A stretch of DNA of 6,452 nt from Frankia sp. (GCA_019689615.1 JADGHD010000297.1:1-6452), one strand, 5' to 3'; positions 1 to 6,449 are shown, numbered from the stretch's first letter. Notes: generated from the letters alone by a model not told the origin. Numbers and translations are program-made.

Positions 1-93
1 GGTCCATGGGCAGCGCACCGGAGACGCGGTGAACGGCGATCGTCGGCGCGGCCGCTGGCCCGGGCGGGGCGGCGGGTGGGTGCGCGGGCAGGG
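1..93. other. Short sequence downstream of livF, no feature assigned
   Basis: After the livF stop I see no convincing terminator stem. Neither strand shows a clear gene end or start, although a gene could begin or end at the window edge. A minus-strand ATG at 5-7 lacks a ribosome site and cannot be judged. Confidence 0.4.
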
Positions 94-912
94 TCACGCC
101 AGGGGAAGGTAGGCGCTGGCGAGGGCGTCGCGGTTGGCGTCGGCCTCGGCGGCGGTGCCCGACCATGCGAGCGCGCCGTGCCGCAGCACGTACACCCGGT
201 CGGCGATGGTCAGCGCGCTGCGCACGTGCTGCTCGACGAGCAGGACGGCGAGGCCGTCGTTGGCGGCGGCGCGGACCGCGGACAGCAGCCGGGTGACGAT
301 CCGGGGCGCCAGCCCGAGCGAGAGCTCGTCGGCGAGCAGGGCGATCGGCCGGCGGGCCAGCGCCCTGGCCAGCGTCACCATCTGCTGCTGGCCGCCGGAC
401 AGCAGGCCGGCGCGGCGGTCCAGGTGCGGCTCGAGCTCGGGGAACGTGGCCAGCGCCAGGTCCGGGTCGCAGCGGCCCACCCGCAGGTTCTCGCGCACGG
501 TGAGGCTCATGATGACCGAGCGGTCCTCGGGCACCAGGCTGAGCCCCGCGCGCGCCCGGCCGTGCAGCGGCGCGGTGGTCGGCGCGCCGAGCCAGTGCAC
601 CTCACCGGAGATCGGCGGGAGCGCGCCGGCGAGGGTGAGCAGGGTCGTCGTCTTGCCGGCGCCGTTCGGGCCGAGCAGGACCACCACCTCACCGGCCCGC
701 ACTTCCAGCGACAGGTCGCGGACGACCGCCGCGGCGCCGTAGCCGGCAAACAGCGACCTGGCCGCCAGCACCGGCGGCGCGGCCGGCCCGCCGGAGCGCG
801 CCGGTGCTTCCTGGGACGGTGCCGGGGCGGCGAGCGACGCGGGCGCCGGATGGCGTGGCCCGGGTGCCGGGGTGGCCGGCGGGCTGGCGGTCGCGCGGCG
901 CCGGGGGATCAC
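94..912 (-). CDS. livF: HAAT-type ABC transporter ATP-binding protein, LivF family
   Basis: This is the second ATPase of a branched-chain-amino-acid-type importer. It hydrolyses ATP at the inner face of the membrane, paired with the LivG domain of the upstream fused protein. The 272-residue product shows Walker A GPNGAGKTT (81-89), the LivF-style VPEDR segment (127-131, usually VPEGR), signature LSGGQQQM (171-178), Walker B with catalytic Asp-Glu in LLADELSLGLAP (192-203) and the H-loop VEQH (226-229). DELS in place of DEPS is a mild variant. The GTG start overlaps the upstream stop as GTGA and has AGGAG six bases before it, so translational coupling is likely. This start gives a Pro/Ala-rich tail of about 47 residues before the ATPase core, and LivF proteins usually lack such a tail (about 235 residues). 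An internal GTG at 769-771 would remove the tail but has no good ribosome site. Family assignment is secure; substrate is unknown. Confidence 0.95.
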   Translation of the reverse strand: MIPRRRATASPPATPAPGPRHPAPASLAAPAPSQEAPARSGGPAAPPVLAARSLFAGYGAAAVVRDLSLEVRAGEVVVLLGPNGAGKTTTLLTLAGALPPISGEVHWLGAPTTAPLHGRARAGLSLVPEDRSVIMSLTVRENLRVGRCDPDLALATFPELEPHLDRRAGLLSGGQQQMVTLARALARRPIALLADELSLGLAPRIVTRLLSAVRAAANDGLAVLLVEQHVRSALTIADRVYVLRHGALAWSGTAAEADANRDALASAYLPLA

Positions 913-3900
913 CGCGCGCTCCTGGCGAGCGGGGCGGCGGCGCTGACGTCCTCGCCGAGGTAGGCCAGGCGGACCCGGGGGTCGGCGCGGACCTGGTCCG
1001 GTGTGCCCTCGGCGATCAGGGTCCCGGCGTCGAGGACGAGCACCCGGTCGCAGATGGTCATGACGACGTCCATGTCGTGCTCGTTGAGCAGGATGCCCAG
1101 GCCCCACTCGTCGGCCAGGCGCCGCAGCAGGGCGGCGACCTCGGCGCTCTCCCGCTCGTCCAGCCCGGCGCACGGCTCGTCGAGCAGCAGCACCGACGGG
1201 GCGGCGGCGACCGCGCGGGCGATCGCGAGCAGCCGGCGGCGGCCGTATGGCAGCTCGCTGACCGTGCGGGTGAGGTCGTCGCGCAGGCCGAAGGCGTCGA
1301 TCGCGGCCCGGGCGGCCGGCGGCAGCGGGGTGCGCCGCGGCCAGAACAGGTCGGTGAGGTAGGCCAGCGGGTCCCGCCGGTCGCTCGCCGCCTCGATGTT
1401 CTCCAGCACGGTGAGATCCTCGAACAGCTCGAGGTTCTGGAACGAGCGCGCCGCGCCGCGGCGGGCCCGCCGGTGCGGCGGCAGCCGGTCGAGCCGGTGC
1501 TCGCCCAGCGAGAGCTGGCGGACCCGGGCCGAGGCGTAGCCGGTGATCGCGTCGATGACGGTGGTCTTGCCGGCGCCGTTCGGGCCGATCAGGCCGACGA
1601 TCTGGCCGGGGGCGACCCGCAGGCTGAGGTCGTCGACGGCGGTGACGGCGCCGAACCGGACGGTCAGCCCCCAGACGGACAGCGTCCTCTGCGGGATCGA
1701 CGGCGGCCCCGGGTGGGCGAGCAGCCGCTCGATCCGGCGTCGCTCGCGTTCCGCCCGCCTGGCGCGCCGGGACGGCGGGGAGCACCAGCGGGCGACGGCG
1801 CGGGCGGCCGCGGCGTTGCCTGGCGCCATCCCGCTGCCGGAGCCGACCAGGATGAGAACGAGCACGAAGCCGCCGATCAGCGGGACGTAGCGGTCGAGCT
1901 CGGCCAGCCAGCCGAGCACCCGGCCGCCGAGGGCGATCGCGAGGCCGCCGAGCACCAGCGCGCCGAGCACCGGGCCGATCCGGCGGGCGCCCGGTCCCAA
2001 CCGGCGCAGCCGGCCCAGCCGGTTGACCCGCCGCGCGATGCTCCCGCCGAGGCCGGCGCCGACGCCGACCCCGATCAGCGCGATCACCGTCCGGGCGAAC
2101 GCGGCCACGTTGGCGAGCAGGTCGCCGAGCCAGGCGCCGAACCGGGTGCCCAGCGTCCCGGCCGCCCAGGTGGCGCCGGCGAACGCGCCGCTGACCCAGC
2201 CGACGCCGCCGAGCACGGCGAACGCGATCAGCAGGATCGAGGCGAACGGGGAGAACAGCCCGCCGCCGTAGTCGATGTTGCCCCGCTCGCCGTACTGGTG
2301 CAGGGCCAGCAGCACGCCGCCGAACCCGGCGATCGCCGCGGACAGCGCGAACGCGTACAGCTTGGCGCCGACGACGCTCACGCCGAGCGCTGCGGCGGCC
2401 CGCTCGTTGGTCCGCACGGCGATCAGCCGTCGGCCGGCCCGGCCGCGGCGCAGGTTCGCGACCCCGACGGCGACGACGGCGAACGAGATCAGGGCCAGCG
2501 TGGCGAACGCCCGCGGCGCCTCCAGCTTGTCCATCCGGACGCCGAACAGCGTGACGTCGCCGACGACGGTGCCCTCGAGCATGGCGAAGTCGCCGAACCG
2601 GGCGGCGTCCGAGCCGGGCGGCGGCGGGGTGTGGTAGCCGCGCTGGAACAGCAGCGCGTCGGCCGCCGCGCCGATCCCCAGGGTGACGACGGCGAGCTGC
2701 AGGCCGCGGGTGCGCAGCGCCGGCAGCGCGAGCAGCAGGCCGGCCAGGGCCGTGCCGGCGACGCCGAGCGCGAGCGCCGCCTCCAGCGGCCAGCCGCGGG
2801 TGGCCACCAGCCGGCCGGCGATCAGCGCGGCGATCCCGGCGAAGGCGAACTGGGCCAGCGAGAGCTGTCCGGTGAGGCCGGCGAGCACCACCACCGAAAG
2901 GATCACGATCGCCCAGATGGCGTTGGCGTTCAGCGCGTTCACCCAGGCCACCGGCAGCGCGTACCAGATGAGAGTGATCGTGATCGTGAGCGAGACGACG
3001 AGCGCGGCCCAGGGCACCCGTCCGCTGCCGAGCGTGGGCAGCCGTTCGTGGACGTGGCCGCGGTCGGGGATACCGCGGCCGCGGATGGCCAGGTAGAAGA
3101 TGATCACGAGGAGCGGGATGGCCCGGTCGACGCCGCGCCAGGCCGGGTGCTCGGCGACCAGCTGGACCTGGGTCTCCACCTCGATGGCGGCGAGCACGAG
3201 CGCGGCGCCGAGCACCACCGGGAACGACCGGAACGCCGCCAGCAGGCAGATCGCCAGCGTCGGCACGACCAGCAGCACGAGGTTGCCGGCGGCCAGCGGC
3301 TGCTGCATCGGGGCGAGCAGCACACCGGCGAGCCCGGCCAGGCCCGCGCCGAGCGCCCAGGCGCCGGCCGCGATCCGGTCGGGCGACCAGCCGAAGGCCG
3401 CCGCCGCCCGCGGGTTCTCGGTGACCGCGGTCGCGGCCAGCCCGATCGTGGTGTGCCGGAAGGCCGCCCACAGGCCGGCGGTCACGGCGACCGCGACGGC
3501 GAGGCGGACGAACACGTCCCAGCCGACCGGCATCCCGGCCAGCGTCACCTTGCCGGTCGGCAGCACGGTCGGCGCGGTCCGGACCGCGTTGCCGTACATC
3601 AGGGTGATCGCCGACTGCAGGATGATGAGCAGGCCGAGGGTGGCCATCACCTTGGTCAGCCCCGAGGCCTCCCGCAGTGGCCGCGTCACCAGAAGGTGGA
3701 AGACCAGCCCGATCAGCGACGTCGACCCGACGGCCACGAGCGCCGCTACGGCCACGGGCAGCGACCACGCCTCGGCCGCGCCCTGGAACGCGTAGGCCGC
3801 CCAGGCGAGCAGTGCCCCGTGGGCGAGGCTCAGGACGCCGGCACCCCGCTGGATAACCACAACCCCGGCCGCGAGCAGCGCATAGAGCCCGCCGGTCCCA

Positions 3901-3935
3901 AGACTGAGCAGGGCGTAGCCCACCACGTCGTTCAC
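909..3935 (-). CDS. Fused LivH-LivM-LivG: two permease domains plus ATPase of a HAAT-type ABC importer
   Basis: One uninterrupted 1008-residue frame joins three normally separate proteins. Residues 1 to about 288 are LivH-like: LSLAHGA (35-41), ATLGLLIILQ (98-107) and TENPRAAAAFG (172-182). Residues about 300-706 are LivM-like: GQLSLAQ (356-362) and VRTNERAAAALG (507-518), followed by many hydrophobic helices. This part is longer than usual LivM (about 300-330 residues), with extra sequence around 600-680. A basic Arg-rich linker (716-750) leads to the LivG ATPase (751-1008): Walker A GPNGAGKTT (784-792), Q-loop SFQN (831-834), a degenerate signature LPYGRRR (895-901), Walker B LLLDEP (916-921) and H-loop NEHD (951-954). 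A non-canonical signature is normal in LivG. The GTG start at 3933-3935 has AAGGTGGG five bases upstream; an ATG 25 bases earlier is out of frame. The stop overlaps livF. The protein would sit in the cytoplasmic membrane and pair with LivF. Substrate is unknown. Confidence 0.95.
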   Translation of the reverse strand: MNDVVGYALLSLGTGGLYALLAAGVVVIQRGAGVLSLAHGALLAWAAYAFQGAAEAWSLPVAVAALVAVGSTSLIGLVFHLLVTRPLREASGLTKVMATLGLLIILQSAITLMYGNAVRTAPTVLPTGKVTLAGMPVGWDVFVRLAVAVAVTAGLWAAFRHTTIGLAATAVTENPRAAAAFGWSPDRIAAGAWALGAGLAGLAGVLLAPMQQPLAAGNLVLLVVPTLAICLLAAFRSFPVVLGAALVLAAIEVETQVQLVAEHPAWRGVDRAIPLLVIIFYLAIRGRGIPDRGHVHERLPTLGSGRVPWAALVVSLTITITLIWYALPVAWVNALNANAIWAIVILSVVVLAGLTGQLSLAQFAFAGIAALIAGRLVATRGWPLEAALALGVAGTALAGLLLALPALRTRGLQLAVVTLGIGAAADALLFQRGYHTPPPPGSDAARFGDFAMLEGTVVGDVTLFGVRMDKLEAPRAFATLALISFAVVAVGVANLRRGRAGRRLIAVRTNERAAAALGVSVVGAKLYAFALSAAIAGFGGVLLALHQYGERGNIDYGGGLFSPFASILLIAFAVLGGVGWVSGAFAGATWAAGTLGTRFGAWLGDLLANVAAFARTVIALIGVGVGAGLGGSIARRVNRLGRLRRLGPGARRIGPVLGALVLGGLAIALGGRVLGWLAELDRYVPLIGGFVLVLILVGSGSGMAPGNAAAARAVARWCSPPSRRARRAERERRRIERLLAHPGPPSIPQRTLSVWGLTVRFGAVTAVDDLSLRVAPGQIVGLIGPNGAGKTTVIDAITGYASARVRQLSLGEHRLDRLPPHRRARRGAARSFQNLELFEDLTVLENIEAASDRRDPLAYLTDLFWPRRTPLPPAARAAIDAFGLRDDLTRTVSELPYGRRRLLAIARAVAAAPSVLLLDEPCAGLDERESAEVAALLRRLADEWGLGILLNEHDMDVVMTICDRVLVLDAGTLIAEGTPDQVRADPRVRLAYLGEDVSAAAPLARSAR
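919..923 (-). promoter_or_regulatory. Ribosome binding site of livF
   Basis: AGGAG on the minus strand lies inside the last codons of the fused permease-ATPase gene, six bases before GTG at 910-912. It favours this upstream start over the internal GTG at 769-771, and so implies that the Pro/Ala-rich N-terminal tail is translated. Confidence 0.65.
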
Positions 3936-3940
3936 CCTGG

Positions 3941-3948
3941 CCCACCTT
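3941..3948 (-). promoter_or_regulatory. Ribosome binding site of the livHMG fusion gene
   Basis: AAGGTGGG on the minus strand is separated by five bases from the GTG at 3933-3935. It supports that GTG as the start and rules out the out-of-frame ATG at 3958-3960. Confidence 0.6.
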
Positions 3949-4126
3949 CACCCGGTTCATGCCCCGCGGGGAAAAGCAAACCAGTGCGTCCGCACCGCCC
4001 CTGTATCGGGGGGCACATCGCTCACACAATCCCTGGCGCGCGGTGTGCAAACGGATTTCTCGGCGAGTCGTCGGCGATGCCCGGTCGGCCGCCCGGTGGG
4101 AACCGGACACCGCGCCGGTCGTTGAC

Positions 4127-4323
4127 ACGGGCGTGAGCGAGCTGGTGGCCGGGGCGAACGCCCCGGTGCCCTCCGGGGCGGTGCGGGTGCGGTTACCGGG
4201 ACCGGCCACCGGCGCAACATCCTGCGGGCTGAGGTCAGCGAGATCGGCGTCGGCCTCGCCCGCGCCGCCGACGAGTTCGGCTGGTACTGGACCCAGGTCT
4301 TCGGCACCCAACGGACGTGGTGA
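4127..4323 (+). pseudogene. Relic of the C-terminal half of a CAP/SCP-domain protein, frameshifted
   Basis: The plus strand reads GHRRNIL (4204-4224), EIGVG (4240-4254) and WYWTQVFG (4282-4305), then a TGA at 4321-4323. This is the order and spacing of the end of the CAP domain (cysteine-rich secretory protein/antigen 5/PR-1 family, PF00188), where GHRxNIL is followed by IGVG and YWTQVFG. Just upstream, in the next frame over, VSELVAGANAP (4133-4165) and AVRVRL (4178-4195) resemble the preceding CAP segment (ENIAAG...AVRAWL). The reading therefore changes frame between about 4196 and 4203. No N-terminal half of the domain, start codon or ribosome site is seen, so this is a broken remnant. Intact bacterial relatives are secreted proteins, mostly of unknown role. 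It runs opposite to, and converges with, the binding-protein gene. The match is by eye only. Confidence 0.62.
4149..4166. repeat. Perfect inverted repeat CCGGGGCG-AA-CGCCCCGG
   Basis: Eight bases are mirrored around AA, giving a seven-base-pair stem with a four-base loop in RNA from either strand. It lies inside the CAP relic. It may act as a second stop for readthrough from the binding-protein gene, or may be a chance product of GC-rich sequence. Confidence 0.35.
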
Positions 4324-4343
4324 CGCCCGCCGTCGTACGAACA

Positions 4344-4381
4344 GGCGGGGCGGCTCGCGACCGATGGCGAACCGCCCCGCC
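4344..4381 (-). terminator. Hairpin terminator after the binding-protein gene
   Basis: GGCGGGGCGG (4344-4353) pairs perfectly with CCGCCCCGCC (4372-4381). After one mismatch, four more pairs form (4355-4358 with 4367-4370) around an eight-base loop. It begins 11 bases past the TGA of the binding-protein gene. The minus-strand sequence just after the stem is TGTTCGT, which is not a real U-tract; GC-rich stems without a U-tract are common after actinobacterial genes. It would also lie after the plus-strand relic, so it could work in both directions. It suggests the binding protein and the membrane components are at least partly separate transcripts. Confidence 0.7.
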
Positions 4382-4392
4382 CGCCGCGAGGA

Positions 4393-5679
4393 TCAGGCTC
4401 CGCCCTGGCCCTGGGCGAGCAGCTCCAGCGCGTCGAACGTCTGGTTGCCGAGCGGGACGTAGGTCTGCGTCGCCGAGTCCCAGCGGATGGCCCGCAGCGT
4501 GTGGTTGAAGACCCGCTCGACGCCGGGGATCGGGTTCGGCCTGGTGAAGTCCAGCGGCGGCAGCAGGCCGAGGTCCAGGTCCGTGGTCTGGTCCAGCTGC
4601 GCCCGCAGCGCCACGGCCGACAGGTCATCACCGGGGATCGCGTTGCCCACCCGCTCGACGACCTGCACGCCCAGCCAGGCGCCGATCGTGTTGGTTGAGC
4701 TGGTCCGAAGCTCGGGCGCGGCGTCGGCCTCACCGGCCGCGTACGCGTCGTCCAGCTCCTTGATCGCCCTGGCCAGCTCCGGGAACTCGGCCGCCTGGCT
4801 CAACTCGGGGAACGCGCTGGCGAAGACGATCCGGTCGGCCGCCGGGCCCTGCTGGACCAGCCAGTCGCGGGAGAGCACACCCAGCGCGTGGCAGTACAGC
4901 TCGTCCTGGCTGCCTGCGGTGATCGTCGCGTAGGCGCCCTGGTCGAAGACGACGAGCGCGGTGCCGTTGACGCCGGCGCCCCGCAGCTGGGCGGCGGTCG
5001 GCGAGAAGTCGCTGGTCGTGATCGGGACCCGGGCCTCGACCGCGAACGGCAGGCCGGCGGCGCGCGCCCCGGCCTGGGCCATCATCACCAGCCGGTCGCT
5101 GAGCGCCAGGTCGTAGCCGACCAGGCCGAGCCTGGTCGCGCCGGCCGCCTTCAGCACCGACGGGCAGACCGCCGGGTAGAAGGTGAGCGGGCTGATCACG
5201 TAGCTGATCGGGGAGGACAGGTCGAGGCCGTCCGGGGAGACGCCGCCTGAGCCGACCGACGGGATGCCGGCCTGCTCGAGGATCGGCATGATCCCGCCGA
5301 CGTGGCTGACCGCGTTGACGACGGCCAGCACGTTCTCGTCGACGGCCCGCTCGGCGCACTCCTTCGCCGTCTCGGGGTCGTTCTTGTCGTTGCAGTAGAT
5401 CAGCTCGACCGGGTGGCCCTTGATCCCGCCGCGCTCGTTGAGGGCGCGCACGGCGGCCCTGGTCGCGCCGAGCATGTCCGGGTAGTTCGAGCTCGCGGTC
5501 TCCGTCGGCGCGATCATCATCAGCTTGACCGGGGCGCCGGCGGCGACGCTGCTGCCGCCCTCGGTCGTGGAGCCGCCCCCGCCGCCTGACTCCTCGCTGC
5601 AGGCAGCGAGCGCCACCACCGCGCCCAATGCCACGGCGGCGAGGCGTGCCGCGTGTCGTCGTCCCACCCGTCGTGCCAC
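4393..5679 (-). CDS. Lipoprotein substrate-binding protein of a HAAT-type (Leu/Ile/Val family) ABC importer
   Basis: The 428-residue product captures the transporter's ligand on the outer face of the membrane. Residues 1-27 form a lipoprotein signal: an Arg-rich start, a hydrophobic Ala/Val/Leu stretch and lipobox LAAC with the lipid-bearing Cys27. A Gly/Ser/Thr linker (28-49) precedes a type-1 periplasmic-binding fold (Peripla_BP_6). Family-like segments are ALNERGGIKG (79-88), YCNDKNDPETAKEC (95-108), LEQAGIPSVGSGG (134-146) and DFSPTAAQL (224-232). Cys96 and Cys108 probably form a disulfide, and Cys172 and Cys263 may form another. The GTG start at 5677-5679 has GGGAGG six bases upstream, all within the 19-nt gap after the reductase stop, so the two genes are very likely co-transcribed. 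Relatives bind branched-chain amino acids, amides, urea or aromatic acids, and I cannot choose among them. The fused permease and livF downstream are the natural partners. Confidence 0.94.
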   Translation of the reverse strand: MARRVGRRHAARLAAVALGAVVALAACSEESGGGGGSTTEGGSSVAAGAPVKLMMIAPTETASSNYPDMLGATRAAVRALNERGGIKGHPVELIYCNDKNDPETAKECAERAVDENVLAVVNAVSHVGGIMPILEQAGIPSVGSGGVSPDGLDLSSPISYVISPLTFYPAVCPSVLKAAGATRLGLVGYDLALSDRLVMMAQAGARAAGLPFAVEARVPITTSDFSPTAAQLRGAGVNGTALVVFDQGAYATITAGSQDELYCHALGVLSRDWLVQQGPAADRIVFASAFPELSQAAEFPELARAIKELDDAYAAGEADAAPELRTSSTNTIGAWLGVQVVERVGNAIPGDDLSAVALRAQLDQTTDLDLGLLPPLDFTRPNPIPGVERVFNHTLRAIRWDSATQTYVPLGNQTFDALELLAQGQGGA

Positions 5680-5685
5680 CGCGGG

Positions 5686-5691
5686 CCTCCC
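5686..5691 (-). promoter_or_regulatory. Ribosome binding site of the binding-protein gene
   Basis: GGGAGG on the minus strand lies six bases before GTG at 5677-5679, in the 19-nt gap after the reductase stop. It fixes the start that gives a complete lipoprotein signal. Confidence 0.65.
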
Positions 5692-5698
5692 TGTCCGG

Positions 5699-6364
5699 TC
5701 AGATCAAATGCGACCAAGCGTAGGCGAAGCCCATGATCTGGTCCGTAAGGGCCCCAAAACGCTCGGCCATCACGGGGTCGTTGAGATTCCCGAACGAATC
5801 GATGGCGCCGGCGTCGAGGCTGTTCAGCGTGATGCCGAGCGGTGTCGGCCACCCACCGAGGGCGTGCACGATGGAGCGCAGCGCAGTCAGCGTGCTACCA
5901 GCCGTGTCTGGGCGCTCGAAGCAGACCAACAGCCCGACCGCCCTGGCCTCCAGGCATGGCCGCGGCAGGCCGCTCAGGTCGTGGAGGTAGTCGAGCGCGT
6001 TCTTGAGTAGGCCGGACACGCCGCCGTGGTAGTCGGGGGAGGCGAGCACCAGCCCGTCGGCGCGGCTGACCTCGGAGAGCAGCCGGTGCGCGGCCGGGAC
6101 CCGCTCGACCCGGCGGTCCGGCGGGTACGGCGGCAGGTCCAGCTCGGCCGGCCCGAGGACGACCGTCTCGGCACCCGCCTGCGAGGCCATCCGCATCACG
6201 GCGGTCAGCGCGCGCTGGGTGGCCGACTCCGGCCGCGACGAGCCACCAAGGCCCACAATCACCGGACGGCGCCTACCTGGCTGCCCAGGGCCAACACCAG
6301 GGGGGGTTCGGCGCTCCAGCCCGGAGAGCCCGCCGCCACGCCGGACCCCGCCAAAGGCGTCCAC
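5699..6364 (-). CDS. NAD(P)H-dependent FMN reductase (flavodoxin-like fold)
   Basis: The product belongs to the NADPH-dependent FMN reductase family (PF03358), cytoplasmic enzymes that pass electrons from NAD(P)H to bound FMN, quinones or similar acceptors. Counting from GTG at 6362-6364 (221 residues), IVGLGGSSRPESATQ (36-50) is the FMN-phosphate loop after the first strand, and SPDYHGGVSGLLKNALDYL (109-127) is the second flavin-binding segment. The start is uncertain. GTG 6362-6364 has a strong AGGAGG five bases away, but adds about 34 Gly/Arg/Pro-rich residues with weaker third-position GC. GTG 6260-6262 has AGGTAGG nine bases away and gives a 187-residue protein starting right at the fold, closer to usual family length. 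The stop lies 19 nt before the binding-protein start, so the pair looks like one operon. The physiological acceptor is unknown; relatives often supply reduced flavin to monooxygenases. Confidence 0.92.
   Translation of the reverse strand: MDAFGGVRRGGGLSGLERRTPPGVGPGQPGRRRPVIVGLGGSSRPESATQRALTAVMRMASQAGAETVVLGPAELDLPPYPPDRRVERVPAAHRLLSEVSRADGLVLASPDYHGGVSGLLKNALDYLHDLSGLPRPCLEARAVGLLVCFERPDTAGSTLTALRSIVHALGGWPTPLGITLNSLDAGAIDSFGNLNDPVMAERFGALTDQIMGFAYAWSHLI
6272..6278 (-). promoter_or_regulatory. Alternative internal ribosome binding site of the reductase gene
   Basis: AGGTAGG on the minus strand lies nine bases before GTG at 6260-6262. It would start the reductase exactly at the first strand of its fold, without the 34-residue low-complexity leader. 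Confidence 0.4.
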
Positions 6365-6369
6365 CACAG

Positions 6370-6375
6370 CCTCCT
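6370..6375 (-). promoter_or_regulatory. Upstream ribosome binding site of the reductase gene
   Basis: AGGAGG on the minus strand is five bases before GTG at 6362-6364 and only two before GTG at 6365-6367, so the former is the better start of the two. It is the strongest ribosome site in this leader. Confidence 0.5.
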
Positions 6376-6420
6376 CGCCCCGCGCCGCTTCGTCCCAGAA
6401 AGGAGCCTATGACAAGGGTG

Positions 6421-6449
6421 ATTTGACCCGGCAGGGACGTGTTTGTCCG
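6421..6449 (-). promoter_or_regulatory. Candidate promoter of the reductase/binding-protein operon
   Basis: On the minus strand CGGACA (6444-6449, four of six bases of TTGACA) is followed after 17 bases by TCAAAT (6421-6426, four of six bases of TATAAT). It would begin transcription near 6414, about 50 bases before the reductase start. It is in the less GC-rich part of the leader. This is a consensus match by eye only. Confidence 0.35.

Larger units (their letters stand above)
3936..4392. other. 457-nt gap between the fused transporter gene and the binding-protein gene
   Basis: No intact gene is visible here. From right to left it contains a strong hairpin after the binding-protein stop, a plus-strand CAP-domain relic, and the presumed leader of the fused transporter gene. 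The leader holds a weak minus-strand promoter-like pair, TTGTGT (4024-4029) and GATACA (4002-4007) with 16 bases between, which I would not rely on. It also holds a perfect 10-base palindrome CCCCGCGGGG (3962-3971), between that pair and the ribosome site, and a short T-rich stretch next to it on the minus strand. Stretches of this gap are less GC-rich than the flanking genes, as expected for non-coding leader DNA. Confidence 0.6.

Noticed and set aside
1..93. Possible terminator for livF in GC-rich sequence.
   Set aside because: Only short four-base stems such as GGCC-GCT-GGCC are present, not distinguishable from background at this GC content.
804..4136. A plus-strand frame open for about 3.3 kb, antisense to the fused transporter gene.
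   Set aside because: Its translation is a low-complexity Arg/Gly/Asp/Gln-rich string without family motifs. Strong GC bias at third positions of the real gene removes stop codons from the opposite strand.
94..4311. A single minus-strand frame of about 1405 codons that ends as livF.
   Set aside because: Only the part from 912 downward has ABC ATPase motifs. The rest is an Arg/Pro/Ala-rich shadow in a different frame of the fused LivH-LivM-LivG gene.
5600..5679. Arg pairs in the binding-protein signal suggesting Tat export.
   Set aside because: There is no S-R-R-x-F-L-K type motif; the short basic region, hydrophobic stretch and lipobox fit an ordinary Sec lipoprotein signal.
6402..6426. Plus-strand GGAG followed by a five-codon frame MTRVI and stop, resembling a leader peptide.
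   Set aside because: Ribosome spacing is short, there is no attenuator-like structure or adjacent plus-strand gene in the window, and it overlaps the likely promoter of the minus-strand operon.
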